NCBI GenBank assembly: GCA_947493175.1
Contig: CANLQD010000001.1
Span: 1,026,748 to 1,090,747, forward strand
DNA: 64,000 nt
DNA from: an uncultured Flavobacteriaceae bacterium
Lineage (GTDB): Bacteria > Bacteroidota > Bacteroidia > Flavobacteriales > Flavobacteriaceae
Direction: 5' to 3'
The notes below the pieces were generated by a model that saw only the letters and a program-made list of their open reading frames with translations, was not told the origin of the DNA and searched no databases. Each line of letters opens with the position of its first letter. Within the stretch, counting starts at the first letter, position 1. The position numbers were made by a program, and so were the translations under genes. Of this stretch, positions 1 through 8,961 are shown one piece after another.

Positions 1-1517
1 TCACTATCGGTATCCAAACGGTTCGGTATGCCATCATTATCAGAATCAAAATCAAAATCAGGACAACTAACACCAAGCAACAAAGAGGTACGAAGTAAAT
101 TGTTATCACTAGTCACGGAAATACTGCTATGGCTTCCGGGAAAACGTACCACAACATAAGCCCCATAGCCAATGATAGTCGTAGGGTCGGCATAGGCAAC
201 ATCACTTGTTGGACTGGTATAAACCACTTCATACGGAACGTTAAAGACCACCTTTTCAGGGTTATCCCTGTTGGCACCAAGACCGGAGAGAATCATGTAT
301 GGTGTGTTTGCAGCATACGTACCGGATGGATTATCAAAATCGGAGAAGGTAAACGTATTTGTTCCCCCTGCATGTATATGGTAAGAACGGGTATCAGCAG
401 GCATATCCGGATACCCTGAAAAATTTCCATAATCCAATATGGTGCTAGTAGAACCCGTAGCGGTAGTCACCCTAGTTATGGAATTGTCCCCTGCCGTAAT
501 CAAACCAAGCGAAGGTGTAATGGTCAAATCGGCCCAATAGACCCCGCTATCACATGTGAATTCATCCGTATCCAAAACACCATCGTTGTCATCATCCAAA
601 TCGGTGTTCGGATTGCGTGCACCACAGACCGTAGGGTCGGAAGCATAGGTAGTCGCTACTACATAACCGGTAGTATACGGAGCGCCCACCACTGACCCAT
701 CCGGGTTTTCATTGGGGGTACCCGTACCATAAACCCCGTCGTCTCCACCATCTGCGTTGGGGTCTACATAGGCTTCATTGGCATCTGAGCAACCGTCGTT
801 GTCGCTATCCAAGTCTTCCTTATTAGGAATACCATCTTTGTCGTTGTCATGCGGAAAAGCAGTGCAGTCAATGCCCCATACCGCCGAAAAGCGATCAACG
901 TCCACATCGGTCTCTATCGAGATGCTGCTGTGTTCTCCGGGAAATCGTACTACAAAATAACCGCCTGTAGCCTCCACCGTTTGTTGATTTACAAAAACGG
1001 TATTGCCATTTGGGTTCACATAGACTACTTCGTATACCTCACTAAACGTTACATAGTCTAAATCTGCCAAACTACCCAAAGAACTTATGAGTATGTAGGG
1101 GTTAAGAATCGATATTGGATTCCCATCGTTATCCTGGAAATCAAATAGATATGTTCCCGGTGTCTCTACATTGAAGTTTCTGCGATCTGTAGGTACATCG
1201 GCATAGGACGAGAATTGTGCGTAGTCCGGAATAGACCCGACCGAACCAAGAGGTGGTCCGGAAACCGCAAACTCTATGGTCTGGGCGTCATCGGTCGTAA
1301 GATTGGCATTGGTATTTGTCCCTATCCGAGACCAATAGACCGCCTCATTACACGGCTGTTCGTCTACATCAAGAATACCATCATTGTCATCATCTACATC
1401 GGTAATGTTTGGCACATCATCTCCATCAGTATCCTGGGCGTGTACTTGCGTAAAAGAGAATAATAAAAAAATGGATAACCAAACTAAAAGTCTGGAAAAC
1501 AGCTTTTGGGTTTTCAT
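1..1517 (-). CDS. Secreted protein with thrombospondin type 3 (Ca-binding) repeats, 3' end outside window
   Basis: The reading frame opens with an ATG at 1517 and stays open to the left edge, so about 505 codons are visible and the C-terminus is missing. Residues 1-28 form a clear signal peptide ending in VHAQ. The mature protein starts with an acidic calcium-binding stretch, DTDGDDVPNITDVDDDNDG. The same D-x-D-x-D-G pattern returns near residue 225 and again at the window edge. Between these clusters lie repeated beta-rich segments, each with a motif like VVRFPGEHSSIS or VVRFPGSHSSIS. Flavobacterial proteins of this kind are exported, usually by the type IX system, with a sorting domain at the far C-terminus. 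That domain would lie outside the window, so T9SS export is an inference. No enzymatic domain is visible. Confidence 0.8.
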   Translation of the reverse strand, partial: MKTQKLFSRLLVWLSIFLLFSFTQVHAQDTDGDDVPNITDVDDDNDGILDVDEQPCNEAVYWSRIGTNTNANLTTDDAQTIEFAVSGPPLGSVGSIPDYAQFSSYADVPTDRRNFNVETPGTYLFDFQDNDGNPISILNPYILISSLGSLADLDYVTFSEVYEVVYVNPNGNTVFVNQQTVEATGGYFVVRFPGEHSSISIETDVDVDRFSAVWGIDCTAFPHDNDKDGIPNKEDLDSDNDGCSDANEAYVDPNADGGDDGVYGTGTPNENPDGSVVGAPYTTGYVVATTYASDPTVCGARNPNTDLDDDNDGVLDTDEFTCDSGVYWADLTITPSLGLITAGDNSITRVTTATGSTSTILDYGNFSGYPDMPADTRSYHIHAGGTNTFTFSDFDNPSGTYAANTPYMILSGLGANRDNPEKVVFNVPYEVVYTSPTSDVAYADPTTIIGYGAYVVVRFPGSHSSISVTSDNNLLRTSLLLGVSCPDFDFDSDNDGIPNRLDTDS

Positions 1518-2194
1518 TTCTTTTATGGGTTTTAGGTTTTGAAATGAAACCCGGTAATAGTAGACAGTCTTTGGGAAACTGTAAAACACGCATGGCGGGT
1601 GTTTACCGCCTCGTATTTTCATCGATACAAAATTAGTGGCAATGAGTATTGCCTTTTTTAAGATGTTGTGAATTGCTTGTTTCGAGTGGTGAAAAGCACT
1701 TTTTCTGATGTCTTTGTTTACAAAGTGTAGGTTTTACAAAATAGAGGTCTCGCCGAACTGCCCACAGCTTCGTTGAAACGTTTCTAATGAGCACTTAAAA
1801 AAATTCGTATAAAGCCATGTAGGTGGGTAAACGGTTTATGGTACCTCCAAATAATACACTACTGTCGATATATACCTGTATTTTAAAGCCAGGTAGACCC
1901 GTTCTTAAGCTGTGCTTGCCTGTAATGGAAAAACTATGGACTAGGAACAAGTGGTTTTTATAGGAGCTTTTTGTCAAAAAAATTTATGTGGAAGTAGTAT
2001 AATGAAAAGGGCAAGCAAAAAAAGATACTATCTTTTTTGGTGAATACCTTAAAAAGTGAGGGTTTGATGTTTAGCTATGATCCGAACTTTTTCACTATTT
2101 CCGTTTTTTAACCCGGAAAAAGATATGGTCCCCAGGGCCAAGGCTCGGAATCGACCCAACCCTAAAGTCTCTGAGGAGATATTGAACCTAAAAA
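1518..2194. other. Intergenic stretch, no convincing gene
   Basis: No convincing coding frame was seen; a 60-codon frame on the minus strand (1795-1977) lacks support. A small GC-rich hairpin, GGCGG/CCGCC around 1593-1609, lies about 80 nt upstream of the secreted-protein start and could sit in its 5' leader. The remainder is AT-rich. Confidence 0.4.
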
Positions 2195-2222
2195 AGCCGT
2201 AAACACAATAGTATTTACGGCT
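2195..2222 (-). terminator. Rho-independent terminator after the LRR-like gene
   Basis: Perfect 9-bp stem (AGCCGTAAA at 2195-2203, TTTACGGCT at 2214-2222) with a 10-nt loop. Read on the minus strand it is followed by a T run. It lies 21 nt past the stop codon of the minus-strand gene that ends at 2244. Confidence 0.85.
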
Positions 2223-2243
2223 CACGGGGGAATTTTGCTTAGG

Positions 2244-2930
2244 CTATTGTTTAAAGCTTTCAGTATTTTTATTACTTGCCACTAATGTTTTTCTTTGGCT
2301 TACTAATAAATAATCTTCACGCCACTCTTCGTACCCATAGGGTATCTTGCCGATATCGGGGTTGATGCTATCATCTATGAGAACAATCTCTAATGAAGGG
2401 TTGTTCCTGGCTGTAACTTCTATTTGCATCATTCCTTTATCAAAAGATGCTGTTCCATTGGCAATGTTTACAAACAGGAGATCGGCATTGTTCTCAAACT
2501 GAAATGTTTTTAGTTTTCCGGAAAAACTCAAATCTATTTCTTTTAGAGCTGTTGCGTTTAACTCAACATCTAGCAGCTCTTTATTCTCATATAAACGTAT
2601 GGATTCAAGTCTGGGGCAATTTTTAATGATCAAGGTTTCCAGAAAAGGAGCAAATTTTAAATCTGGCAACTCGGTAATCTGAAGTCCATTAAGTTCTAGA
2701 GATCTTAAATCTTTGAAAACTTCCAATCCTTGAAGGTTTTTAATTTCAGGGTCGCTAAGTACTAAATATGAAATCTTACTGGTACGGTTGTTTATCTTAC
2801 CTGAAGAATCTATAGTGATGCCACTTTCTATGAGTTGTTTTTTAAATGCCTTGTCCTGAATGGTCGTTACCTGACCTTGGATCTGAATGAAAAAGAGAAA
2901 ACCCGTAAATGTAATGAACCATTGTTTCAT
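2244..2930 (-). CDS. Secreted leucine-rich-repeat-like protein
   Basis: A 228-residue product if started at the ATG at 2930. A start 13 codons upstream (2969) is also open, but it would put a polar leader before the signal peptide, so the shorter form (MKQWFITFTGF..., cleavage after IQGQ) is preferred. After the signal, residues ~25-45 (DKAFKKQLIESGI) resemble the short helical cap that precedes leucine-rich repeats in flavobacterial secreted proteins. The middle has degenerate LRR strands such as LRSLELNGLQITELP and LETLIIKNCPRLESI. The tail is polar and carries no T9SS sorting domain, so export by Sec to periplasm or outer surface is as far as the sequence goes. It stands alone, with a strong terminator behind it and a hairpin in front. 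Function is unknown. Confidence 0.65.
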   Translation of the reverse strand: MKQWFITFTGFLFFIQIQGQVTTIQDKAFKKQLIESGITIDSSGKINNRTSKISYLVLSDPEIKNLQGLEVFKDLRSLELNGLQITELPDLKFAPFLETLIIKNCPRLESIRLYENKELLDVELNATALKEIDLSFSGKLKTFQFENNADLLFVNIANGTASFDKGMMQIEVTARNNPSLEIVLIDDSINPDIGKIPYGYEEWREDYLLVSQRKTLVASNKNTESFKQ

Positions 2931-3000
2931 AATCGTACTGTATTTCTTATGTTGACTAAAACTGTTCATGCATTCCTATGTTGAACCTTTGGTTGAAATT

Positions 3001-3027
3001 AAACGCCGCATCGTTGATACGGCGTTT
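3001..3027. terminator. Perfect hairpin, possible terminator
   Basis: An 8-bp perfect stem, AAACGCCG (3001-3008) and CGGCGTTT (3020-3027), with an 11-nt loop. It stands in front of the LRR-like gene on the minus strand and could end transcription coming from the right or act in the leader. No long T run follows on either strand, so the role is uncertain. Confidence 0.4.
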
Positions 3028-3368
3028 GTCCCAAAAACTTGGTCTAATTACAACCGAGTTAACTTTGAATAAGTTGAGCCACTGATGTGACTGCTAGCTT
3101 AACGAGAACAAAGTAATGGCAAGCTCCTTATAATTCATACCGGAAATGATTACTTGGGTACTTTGTTTAATTATTTAGAACTCTTGAATGTTTATTTCGG
3201 TTTTTAGCGTAGTCTCATAAAGCGCACCCTTCATGCAGAAGCTGCCGTCTATGAATAATGTGGTGCTTAAGCAAGGGATTGTGAACTCAAAGGATGCTGA
3301 AGGCTTCCCTGTTTTTGAAGACTTACCCGTTTAGCAGTTAAAATAATTACAGAAAGTGACTTATACGC

Positions 3369-3387
3369 GTGCAAATTGCGTGCAAAT
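3369..3387 (+). repeat. Paired direct repeat, probable integrase arm site (outer element)
   Basis: GTGCAAATTGCGTGCAAAT, two GTGCAAAT units 11 nt apart. An almost identical 19-mer (two differences) lies at 20090-20108, right in front of the ICE integrase. It is 46 nt left of the 22-nt att core at 3434, a typical position for an integrase arm-binding site. Assignment as an arm site is inference from position and repetition. Confidence 0.5.
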
Positions 3388-3388
3388 A

Positions 3389-3420
3389 AAAAAGCCCTCA
3401 AGATAAAAATCTTGAAAGCC
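3389..3420 (-). terminator. Terminator following the tRNA-Met 3' fragment
   Basis: Stem TCAAGAT (3398-3404) / ATCTTGA (3409-3415), extended by wobble and GC pairs. Read on the minus strand it ends in a run of six T. It lies immediately after the 3' end of the displaced tRNA fragment, as expected for an original tRNA terminator. Confidence 0.65.
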
Positions 3421-3433
3421 TTTGATTTTACTG

Positions 3434-3455
3434 GTGGTCCCACCTGGGCTCGAAC
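3434..3455. repeat. Left att core of the IME (tRNA-Met 3' end, 22 nt)
   Basis: These 22 nt, including TGGTCCCACCTGGG, are identical to 19939-19960. On the minus strand they read as the T-arm 3' half and acceptor end of a tRNA. After 3455 the sequence departs from tRNA. The two copies in the same orientation bracket a 16.5-kb block that contains mobilization genes and an integrase at its right end, the picture expected of att sites after tyrosine-recombinase integration. Confidence 0.75.
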
Positions 3456-3507
3456 TTCTAAAATAACTTTTTGATTTTCAAATACTTACATTCTTAAAAA
3501 TAAAACA

Positions 3508-3529
3508 GCGCACCGAATTGGACACCTAT
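3508..3529 (-). repeat. IME left inner arm repeat
   Basis: A 22-nt sequence containing GCGCACCGAATTG, matching 19819-19840 with two differences. Both copies lie just inside the element, within about 100 nt of the att core. On the minus strand it has the form GTGC..AATT..GTGC, the same layout as the outer arm repeats but in the opposite orientation. Confidence 0.55.
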
Positions 3530-3730
3530 ATCTAGTTAAAATTAGCAAGAATTTAATCTATATCCAAAAAGATTCAAAGACAACTATTTGAAATTGAAAA
3601 CTAATTTTTATGTAACAAAACGATGCTTCGAACATCTACTAGTTGCCAAGAAAATAGTTGTTTATATCTGTGAAAACTATATTTTAAACAGTAGAATTCT
3701 TAAATCGGCAGACCTATAACTCCAAACTTC

Positions 3731-4369
3731 TTACCTAATCCTAAAAATATCCAGTTCGGAAGTAAATCCCTTTAAATCTTCAATACTATAGGACAATTCT
3801 CCGTCGATCAGGAAGACCGGGAATATGACTTCCCTTAACTCCGGTTTTTCGGCATTGATCAATTTCCACATAGCTCGATTTTTTTCCTCATCATCGGTAA
3901 CATCCAACATCTTAAAATCGATATCATTATCTAACATATAAGTGGTGGCAAAACTACATCGGGGGCATCCGTCCTTATAAAAAAGAACAATTCCCTCATC
4001 AATATCGCCTAGCACCTCTAATTTCTTTTGCTCTAACAATTTGTCCTGCGCTGCAATCTCTTCATTAGTAGGCTTGGGAAGATATTGATAGGTGTATGAC
4101 ATTTCAGATCTTTTGTTAGGTAATGGGGTTAAACGAACCATCTCCAATGTATCTTTGGCCTTCACCAATTTCGTGATTGGCCTACTATACCCTCGATAAT
4201 TTTTGACCTTCATGGTCAAGGTTACTTCTTGCTGTACATTACTAATATTTATGGCCCTTACGGCCACCGCGTTGGCCTGGGGCTGTAAATCAATGATTAC
4301 GTCATACTCTTGGCCCCAAAGCAACGAGGCCGAACATAAAGCAACAATGTTTAGTATTAGTCTTTTCAT
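3731..4369 (-). CDS. Secreted glutaredoxin/thioredoxin-fold protein with CPRC motif
   Basis: The start at 4369 gives 212 residues with a signal peptide (MKRLILNIVALCSASLLWGQ); the longer frame from 4408 only adds a basic leader. The N-terminal half is a beta-rich domain of unknown type. From about residue 130 there is a glutaredoxin-like domain: a strand, FYKDGCPRC with a redox CxxC, a helix (FATTYMLDNDI), then IFPVFLIDGELSYS with the cis-proline expected before the third strand. This is the family layout of glutaredoxins that reduce or form disulfides. The signal peptide places it outside the cytoplasm, so it may act on secreted cysteine-containing proteins. It is the first gene inside the left end of the IME, so it is cargo. 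No partner is evident. Confidence 0.7.
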   Translation of the reverse strand: MKRLILNIVALCSASLLWGQEYDVIIDLQPQANAVAVRAINISNVQQEVTLTMKVKNYRGYSRPITKLVKAKDTLEMVRLTPLPNKRSEMSYTYQYLPKPTNEEIAAQDKLLEQKKLEVLGDIDEGIVLFYKDGCPRCSFATTYMLDNDIDFKMLDVTDDEEKNRAMWKLINAEKPELREVIFPVFLIDGELSYSIEDLKGFTSELDIFRIR

Positions 4370-4505
4370 TTTCTTGTTGATTTTAATTTTAAATATAATC
4401 AATTGCATTAAATTAATGTAGATAAAAACGGTTGTTTTTGTAAGTTTTACTCACTACCGAAAGTACGTTTTGATAAGTATTTCAAATTCATACGTTCTAT
4501 CTGAA

Positions 4506-4524
4506 AGCCTTCAAAACGGGTAAG
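4506..4524 (+). repeat. 19-nt repeat, copy 1
   Basis: AGCCTTCAAAACGGGTAAG is found here and at 13218-13236, both in non-coding DNA inside the IME. The neighbouring sequences do not match. Meaning unknown. Confidence 0.5.
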
Positions 4525-4578
4525 TCCTCAAAATGATTTCCCCACCGAAGAATGAGATATAAAAATTTTTAGATACAA

Positions 4579-5412
4579 CTAATACAGCTTTAATTCTGTA
4601 ATGGTTATCCTGTTTTCGACACCCTCTAGAAGGCTTTCACGTTTAATAATTTCAATTGGATAGTAGTTGTCCAGAACTTCCGTAAAATGAACTATGGGAT
4701 GATATCTACAAACAATTTTGTCGGTCACATACATCTCATAAGTGGTCTTCAAGGAGCTTAGCTCTTTGTGCTCTTCGGCAAAACTCGTTGGTATTTCCAT
4801 GGCATAAAGGTTAAGACTTTCCAAGATGTTCTGTGGAATGGTTACCACTACTTTGAAACAATCGAACCCTTGAATCTTCTTTTTGATAGTTCTAAATTCT
4901 TGAAGTTCGATCTCTTCTTGATTTTTTAAAGTGCCCCTAATCGTCAATTCGTCTAATATCCATACCGAGTCCTTCAAACGATAGTACGTTTTCTTCCCGG
5001 TCGCCCTATCAATTACCGTTAATTCTTCGCTTTCCGTTAAAGGAGTATCTTGTACGGTACTTTCAATGATTGAATCCTTAAGAATATATTTATAAGTAAG
5101 TGGAATCAAGAAGTTTTTACGTGGGTCTAATGTATTTTCCAAGATAGGTTTCATCTGTAAATCAACTTTTGAGATGATTTCGGAGGAGTCAATTGCACGA
5201 CCGCTTTTTTTTGAATTATGAAAAAGTAAATTCTTCATTAAGGACATCAAAGGAGGAATGTTTCTGGCTAAGGAGCTATCTAATTTTTTATCATCGACTA
5301 CCAATCGTTCTTGAATAAAGACTATTCTCCCTTCGCTAAATTGTTGCTCAACTTCCTGAGAATACAATTTAAGACTAAGACATAAAACTATTATTGTTAC
5401 AAAATTTTTCAT
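4579..5412 (-). CDS. GLPGLI-like secreted protein
   Basis: 277 residues starting with a signal peptide (MKNFVTIIVLCLSLKLYSQ). Features recall the Bacteroidetes GLPGLI family: an early strand GRIVFIQE, a central block in which RATGKKTYYRLKDSVW is followed by a tightening loop and IQGFDCFKVVV (compare the family's I-x-G-x-x-C-x-K-A), and a later TYEMYVTDKIV strand. The signature itself is weak, so the assignment rests on layout. GLPGLI proteins are exported and their function is unknown. The gene lies between the glutaredoxin-like gene and the toxin-immunity pair, all on the same strand but separated by gaps of 170-240 nt, so co-transcription is not shown. Confidence 0.5.
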   Translation of the reverse strand: MKNFVTIIVLCLSLKLYSQEVEQQFSEGRIVFIQERLVVDDKKLDSSLARNIPPLMSLMKNLLFHNSKKSGRAIDSSEIISKVDLQMKPILENTLDPRKNFLIPLTYKYILKDSIIESTVQDTPLTESEELTVIDRATGKKTYYRLKDSVWILDELTIRGTLKNQEEIELQEFRTIKKKIQGFDCFKVVVTIPQNILESLNLYAMEIPTSFAEEHKELSSLKTTYEMYVTDKIVCRYHPIVHFTEVLDNYYPIEIIKRESLLEGVENRITITELKLY

Positions 5413-5655
5413 TCGGACCTAATTAAAATAAGCTTCAAAGTCAAAAGTTGTGTTGAATAAAAAATACAGGTAGTAGGTAATTCCCATGACAAATTATGAT
5501 ATATTTCAGTGTGCCCAAAGCATTTCAAGACAATCTTACAAATAGTCTAATACCCTAAAATCAAGGGCAGACCAAGATTTTGAACTGCTACATTAGAATA
5601 AGTAAAGCGGGGAAATCCCCGCTTCAACTCCATTAACATTAACTATGTAATCTAC

Positions 5656-6141
5656 TCATGATAAATCAATTAATTTCCCATCAAAATTTCTGGTTTGATC
5701 TGGTTCCCAATATTCTATAAACAATTCTCTCAGCTTTGACCAGTTGTCTTGAATTGAATAATGTTCAAACAATTCACCCTGCCGGGGAAAAGAGAGTTTT
5801 ACCAAATTATTGCCTATAACCTTCCCCCCACCTAATGAAGCTCTGATAGAATACGAGGTATTGTCGGTTTTTCCACCATTCCAAAAACTAATATCATACA
5901 TGAATTCGGGATACTCACCTTTGGGGCAACCTTTACAAAATTTGTTCTTTATATAATCAAAGTCAAGTATCGCCTGACGTGATAGGGCCTCTTTGCGACT
6001 CATTCCTTTTTCATACCATACGTCAAACCTATGGTCAAACTGTTTAAGTTTAATCATAAACACTATCCAGTCATTGGTACACTCCTCCAGTGTTCGGGGC
6101 CTGTTTTTCCAAATGACTACGATTTCTTCCAGTGGGTTCAT
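5656..6141 (-). CDS. Immunity protein, Imm52-like
   Basis: 161 residues, no signal peptide. The order of conserved features fits the Imm52 family: an N-terminal strand (EEIVVIWKNRP), TLEECTNDWIVFMIKLKQFD, then WYEKGMSRKEAL, and a C-terminal W-containing segment (FIEYWEPDQ). Imm52 proteins are cytoplasmic antitoxins paired with Tox-REase-5 nucleases in polymorphic toxin systems. The gene directly upstream (1-nt gap) encodes exactly such a nuclease tip, which strengthens the call. The predicted role is to bind and block that tip inside the producing cell. Recognition is from memory of the family pattern, without a search. Confidence 0.7.
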   Translation of the reverse strand: MNPLEEIVVIWKNRPRTLEECTNDWIVFMIKLKQFDHRFDVWYEKGMSRKEALSRQAILDFDYIKNKFCKGCPKGEYPEFMYDISFWNGGKTDNTSYSIRASLGGGKVIGNNLVKLSFPRQGELFEHYSIQDNWSKLRELFIEYWEPDQTRNFDGKLIDLS

Positions 6142-6142
6142 A

Positions 6143-8101
6143 TTATCTCGGGGTATGTATCAGATACAAATTATTTAACCCTTCGTCCTTGAGTAACTTT
6201 TCGAAGGCTTTTCTGACAATGTCATGTTCAAAGTGCCATTCTACAGGTAAACCCTCGGCCGCGTTAATTTGCCTTCTAGCTTGGGATATAATGTCAGCTT
6301 GTCCAGTAAAAAAATCTTGAAACTCACCATTGGTATTAACAAAGTTAAGATATCCCGACTTTGCATCCGCTAAAATACCATTTCTGATGGCATCGAACCG
6401 TACATTGTTAAGTTCAAAACTTTGGTTCCATGGCATACCGGAGATAAACTCTTGATAGGATTTTGCGGCATCACTCATTGATTCGTTCACCACTTTCCAA
6501 TTACCCTTTGCCAAAACCTTAAGGTACTTACTTAGTGAAGCCATAGAGATTGCGCCCACCCCACTCTTAATGAAAAAGTAAGCTCCACCACCACGGCTTG
6601 GAGAGACTACCGTGACGATATCTAAAAGGGAAAAGCCTGCATCCTTTAGCTCATCAATGAAATCTTGATTGGCTGGTTCTACCACGAATGCACGGTCTCT
6701 GCTTCGGATTTGAAAAAGTTGTTCCAAAGTCTCGTCGGTCACGTCCGATGGGATATTGATGCCAGAGCCCTTTAGAAAGTTCCGGACACTTCTACCCTCA
6801 CGTTCATCCGAAACTGCGGCTTCCAATAAGAAAGTGAACATATTTAAAACCCCGTCGTAAGCAGAGTTTACTACTTGTATGGATAATACAACGACTGCAT
6901 CGAATTGGCCTTCACATGGTGGATTTGGACATTCTTGATAGGGAGTATACCTTACCTGATTCATCATAGTATTGAATGCCGATTCGAAATCGTTAGCAAG
7001 GACATAGCGGGTAAACTGTATTTCCTGAGGTGTCCCGTCCATTCTTATTTCAACTATATCTTTAGCAATGGTTTTTACATTGGGTACATCTTTGTGCATA
7101 TCTAGAAACAACTGTAACTCCAGCACCAGTTCTACCTCCGGGCCGTCCTCTAAGAAATCCTCTTGCTGCGTTGAAAGCTGTATTTTATTATCGAGCCAGC
7201 CCACAAAGCTTCCGAAGTCGGCATCTCCGGGACTAGAGGGATTCACAGGAACACCACCGGGGAGTGCGGGTCGTCCACCACCCGTGGGGCAACGGGCCGT
7301 CTCCCCGCCTTTTTGAACATCCCCGCCACCTCCGCCCGGGTTGGTGCTACAGCTTACGCCGTACCCCATTATGGGACTACCTGTTCCGGCACCACAGCTG
7401 CCCGAGCCGTGGTAAGAGCTTCCGGTATCGTAGTTTATCTGGGTCTCGCAAAGTCCATAAGTTACATACGACCAGCAGTAGATGTTCGGAATGTTGAAGC
7501 CCGGCCCGGTAGGCCCAAAGGTGATGCTCGGGCAAGGCGCACCATCCCGCAGCATATCTAGCTCGGCCCCTTTCCCATTCTTTGAATACTCCTCTCCCGA
7601 AACGTCATAGAAGTAGACTTCTCCGGTATAGTCGCGCAGTTTGTCGGCATCGAGCCTCCATTGCAGGTAAAAGGTTGGGTCCGTTACGTACTCGGCAATT
7701 ACCGGATCCAGCAGTTCCCCGTTCTCATCACGAGTGGCGATCAAATTGTAGAACACCAAGGGGTCCGACTCCGGTGTCTCCAGACGAAAGGCGTAGTTCT
7801 CCACGCCCACCGAGTCTGTGATCACGTTCACCTCGTCCCAATTAACCGTGTACTCGGTGGGCTTTTTCAAGTTATGGGTGCTTACCTTGAGCACCCCCTT
7901 CTCCCCGCCCATAACATCGGCCACCAAGGCACTGATTTCAGGGATGTCGCTCCCCGTTACCCTTTCGTGGTAAACGGTGCCTGTAAGGGCCTCTGGTTCA
8001 ACGGTATTTTCCGGAGGTATATTAAGGTTTTCCTGTTCACAGCCAATGAATGCCAATGATAGGATGCATACTAGCATCACTATAAAAGTCGATTTTTTCA
8101 T
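6143..8101 (-). CDS. Lipoprotein polymorphic toxin with C-terminal Tox-REase-5 nuclease tip
   Basis: 652 residues. A lipoprotein signal peptide with lipobox FIGC puts Cys21 at the mature N-terminus, so the protein is lipid-anchored. Residues ~180-260 are rich in Cys and Gly (SGSCGAGTGS, then GGGGG and GGETARCPTGGG) followed by a helical middle. The last ~120 residues match the Tox-REase-5 pattern: KSYQEFISG, then VRFDAIRNGILADAKSGY with the presumed D570/D579/K581 metal-binding core, then SQARRQINAAEGLPVEWHF. The tip would cut DNA or RNA in a target cell. The Imm52-like gene follows 1 nt downstream. A lipoprotein carrier is unlike the usual RHS or secreted carriers; how the tip leaves the cell is not shown. 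A response-regulator gene ends 175 nt upstream on the same strand. Confidence 0.8.
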   Translation of the reverse strand: MKKSTFIVMLVCILSLAFIGCEQENLNIPPENTVEPEALTGTVYHERVTGSDIPEISALVADVMGGEKGVLKVSTHNLKKPTEYTVNWDEVNVITDSVGVENYAFRLETPESDPLVFYNLIATRDENGELLDPVIAEYVTDPTFYLQWRLDADKLRDYTGEVYFYDVSGEEYSKNGKGAELDMLRDGAPCPSITFGPTGPGFNIPNIYCWSYVTYGLCETQINYDTGSSYHGSGSCGAGTGSPIMGYGVSCSTNPGGGGGDVQKGGETARCPTGGGRPALPGGVPVNPSSPGDADFGSFVGWLDNKIQLSTQQEDFLEDGPEVELVLELQLFLDMHKDVPNVKTIAKDIVEIRMDGTPQEIQFTRYVLANDFESAFNTMMNQVRYTPYQECPNPPCEGQFDAVVVLSIQVVNSAYDGVLNMFTFLLEAAVSDEREGRSVRNFLKGSGINIPSDVTDETLEQLFQIRSRDRAFVVEPANQDFIDELKDAGFSLLDIVTVVSPSRGGGAYFFIKSGVGAISMASLSKYLKVLAKGNWKVVNESMSDAAKSYQEFISGMPWNQSFELNNVRFDAIRNGILADAKSGYLNFVNTNGEFQDFFTGQADIISQARRQINAAEGLPVEWHFEHDIVRKAFEKLLKDEGLNNLYLIHTPR

Positions 8102-8276
8102 AATGTCTCGTTTAATTATTTATTGATAGGTTTTGCAGTAAATCTATCGAAGTCGATTTCCGCTTGCCCAATGTAGGAAAGAAGCTGTATTAAGATTGAA
8201 AATAAGCCTTACAATATGTAAGGGTCTTCCCTTACTTTCGATGAAAGGTCGCTTTTAACGGTGAATTGCTATGTAA

Positions 8277-8954
8277 TTAGATCAAGCCCAAACGCTTAGC
8301 GGCTTCCACTAAAGTCTTGACCGATGAATCTCTTAGACATAGCAGTGCTACCATTCTTCTCTTACGCCGCTCTATCCCGGATAGCGACAACGGTACAAAA
8401 TCGGGTATGTCCTTCATAGGAATCCCTTGGGAAAGGCAATGAATGATTTTTCGGTCGATATCATCCAATGGTAAGTTGTTGCCTGCCTCATTTCGTAGAA
8501 AGCCGACAATACTTTTTGAATATGCTATTTTGTTCTGAAGGATCATCAGAATATCTACCTTCAATGAGTCGTACCCAATTTCCGTTTTGACCATGAACCC
8601 CTCTGGATTAATGTTCTTGCTGATTTGGTAGAAGACATGATTGTCCGATAAGGAAGTGATGATGATCAATTTGGTACGTGGAGAGAGCTTTCGAAACGTT
8701 TCGCCGAGTTGTTTGCCATATTCGGTTATCTTTCCCGATTTGTCGGGTAAGCGCATATCCAAGATGGCGACATCATATTTTCGATTTTCCTCGATGCTTT
8801 CATCTATGGCTTTCTTGGCATCTTCAAAAACACTTTGTGAAGTGATATCAAATGGCAACTGTCCTTTCTCCTTGGCGATATCATTTAGAATATTGGTGTA
8901 CACCCCGCGCATCAGGGGCTCATCTTCCACAATTAAGACACGTATTCTTTTCAT
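8277..8954 (-). CDS. DNA-binding response regulator (REC + LuxR-like HTH)
   Basis: 225 residues. A receiver domain covers residues 1-125: acidic residues in VEDEP, phospho-acceptor Asp66 in AILDMRLP, Thr100 in IIITSL, and Lys123 in GFMVKTE. All the residues needed for phosphorylation are present. The C-terminal ~65 residues (IDRKIIHCLSQGIPMKDIP, then LSGIERRKRRM) form a winged or LuxR-type HTH. No histidine kinase gene is adjacent. The gene lies 7 nt downstream of the 99-residue protein, almost certainly in one operon with it, and upstream of the lipoprotein toxin gene. It is therefore a candidate regulator of the toxin. Confidence 0.8.
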   Translation of the reverse strand: MKRIRVLIVEDEPLMRGVYTNILNDIAKEKGQLPFDITSQSVFEDAKKAIDESIEENRKYDVAILDMRLPDKSGKITEYGKQLGETFRKLSPRTKLIIITSLSDNHVFYQISKNINPEGFMVKTEIGYDSLKVDILMILQNKIAYSKSIVGFLRNEAGNNLPLDDIDRKIIHCLSQGIPMKDIPDFVPLSLSGIERRKRRMVALLCLRDSSVKTLVEAAKRLGLI

Positions 8955-8961
8955 GGAACCT

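Noticed and set aside
1795..1977. 60-codon frame on the minus strand
   Set aside because: No signal, domain or ribosome-binding context; isolated in AT-rich intergenic DNA.
2115..2175. tRNA-like string (GGTCCCCAGGGCC...GGAATCGACCC)
   Set aside because: No cloverleaf could be drawn; arms do not pair. Not called as tRNA or att site.
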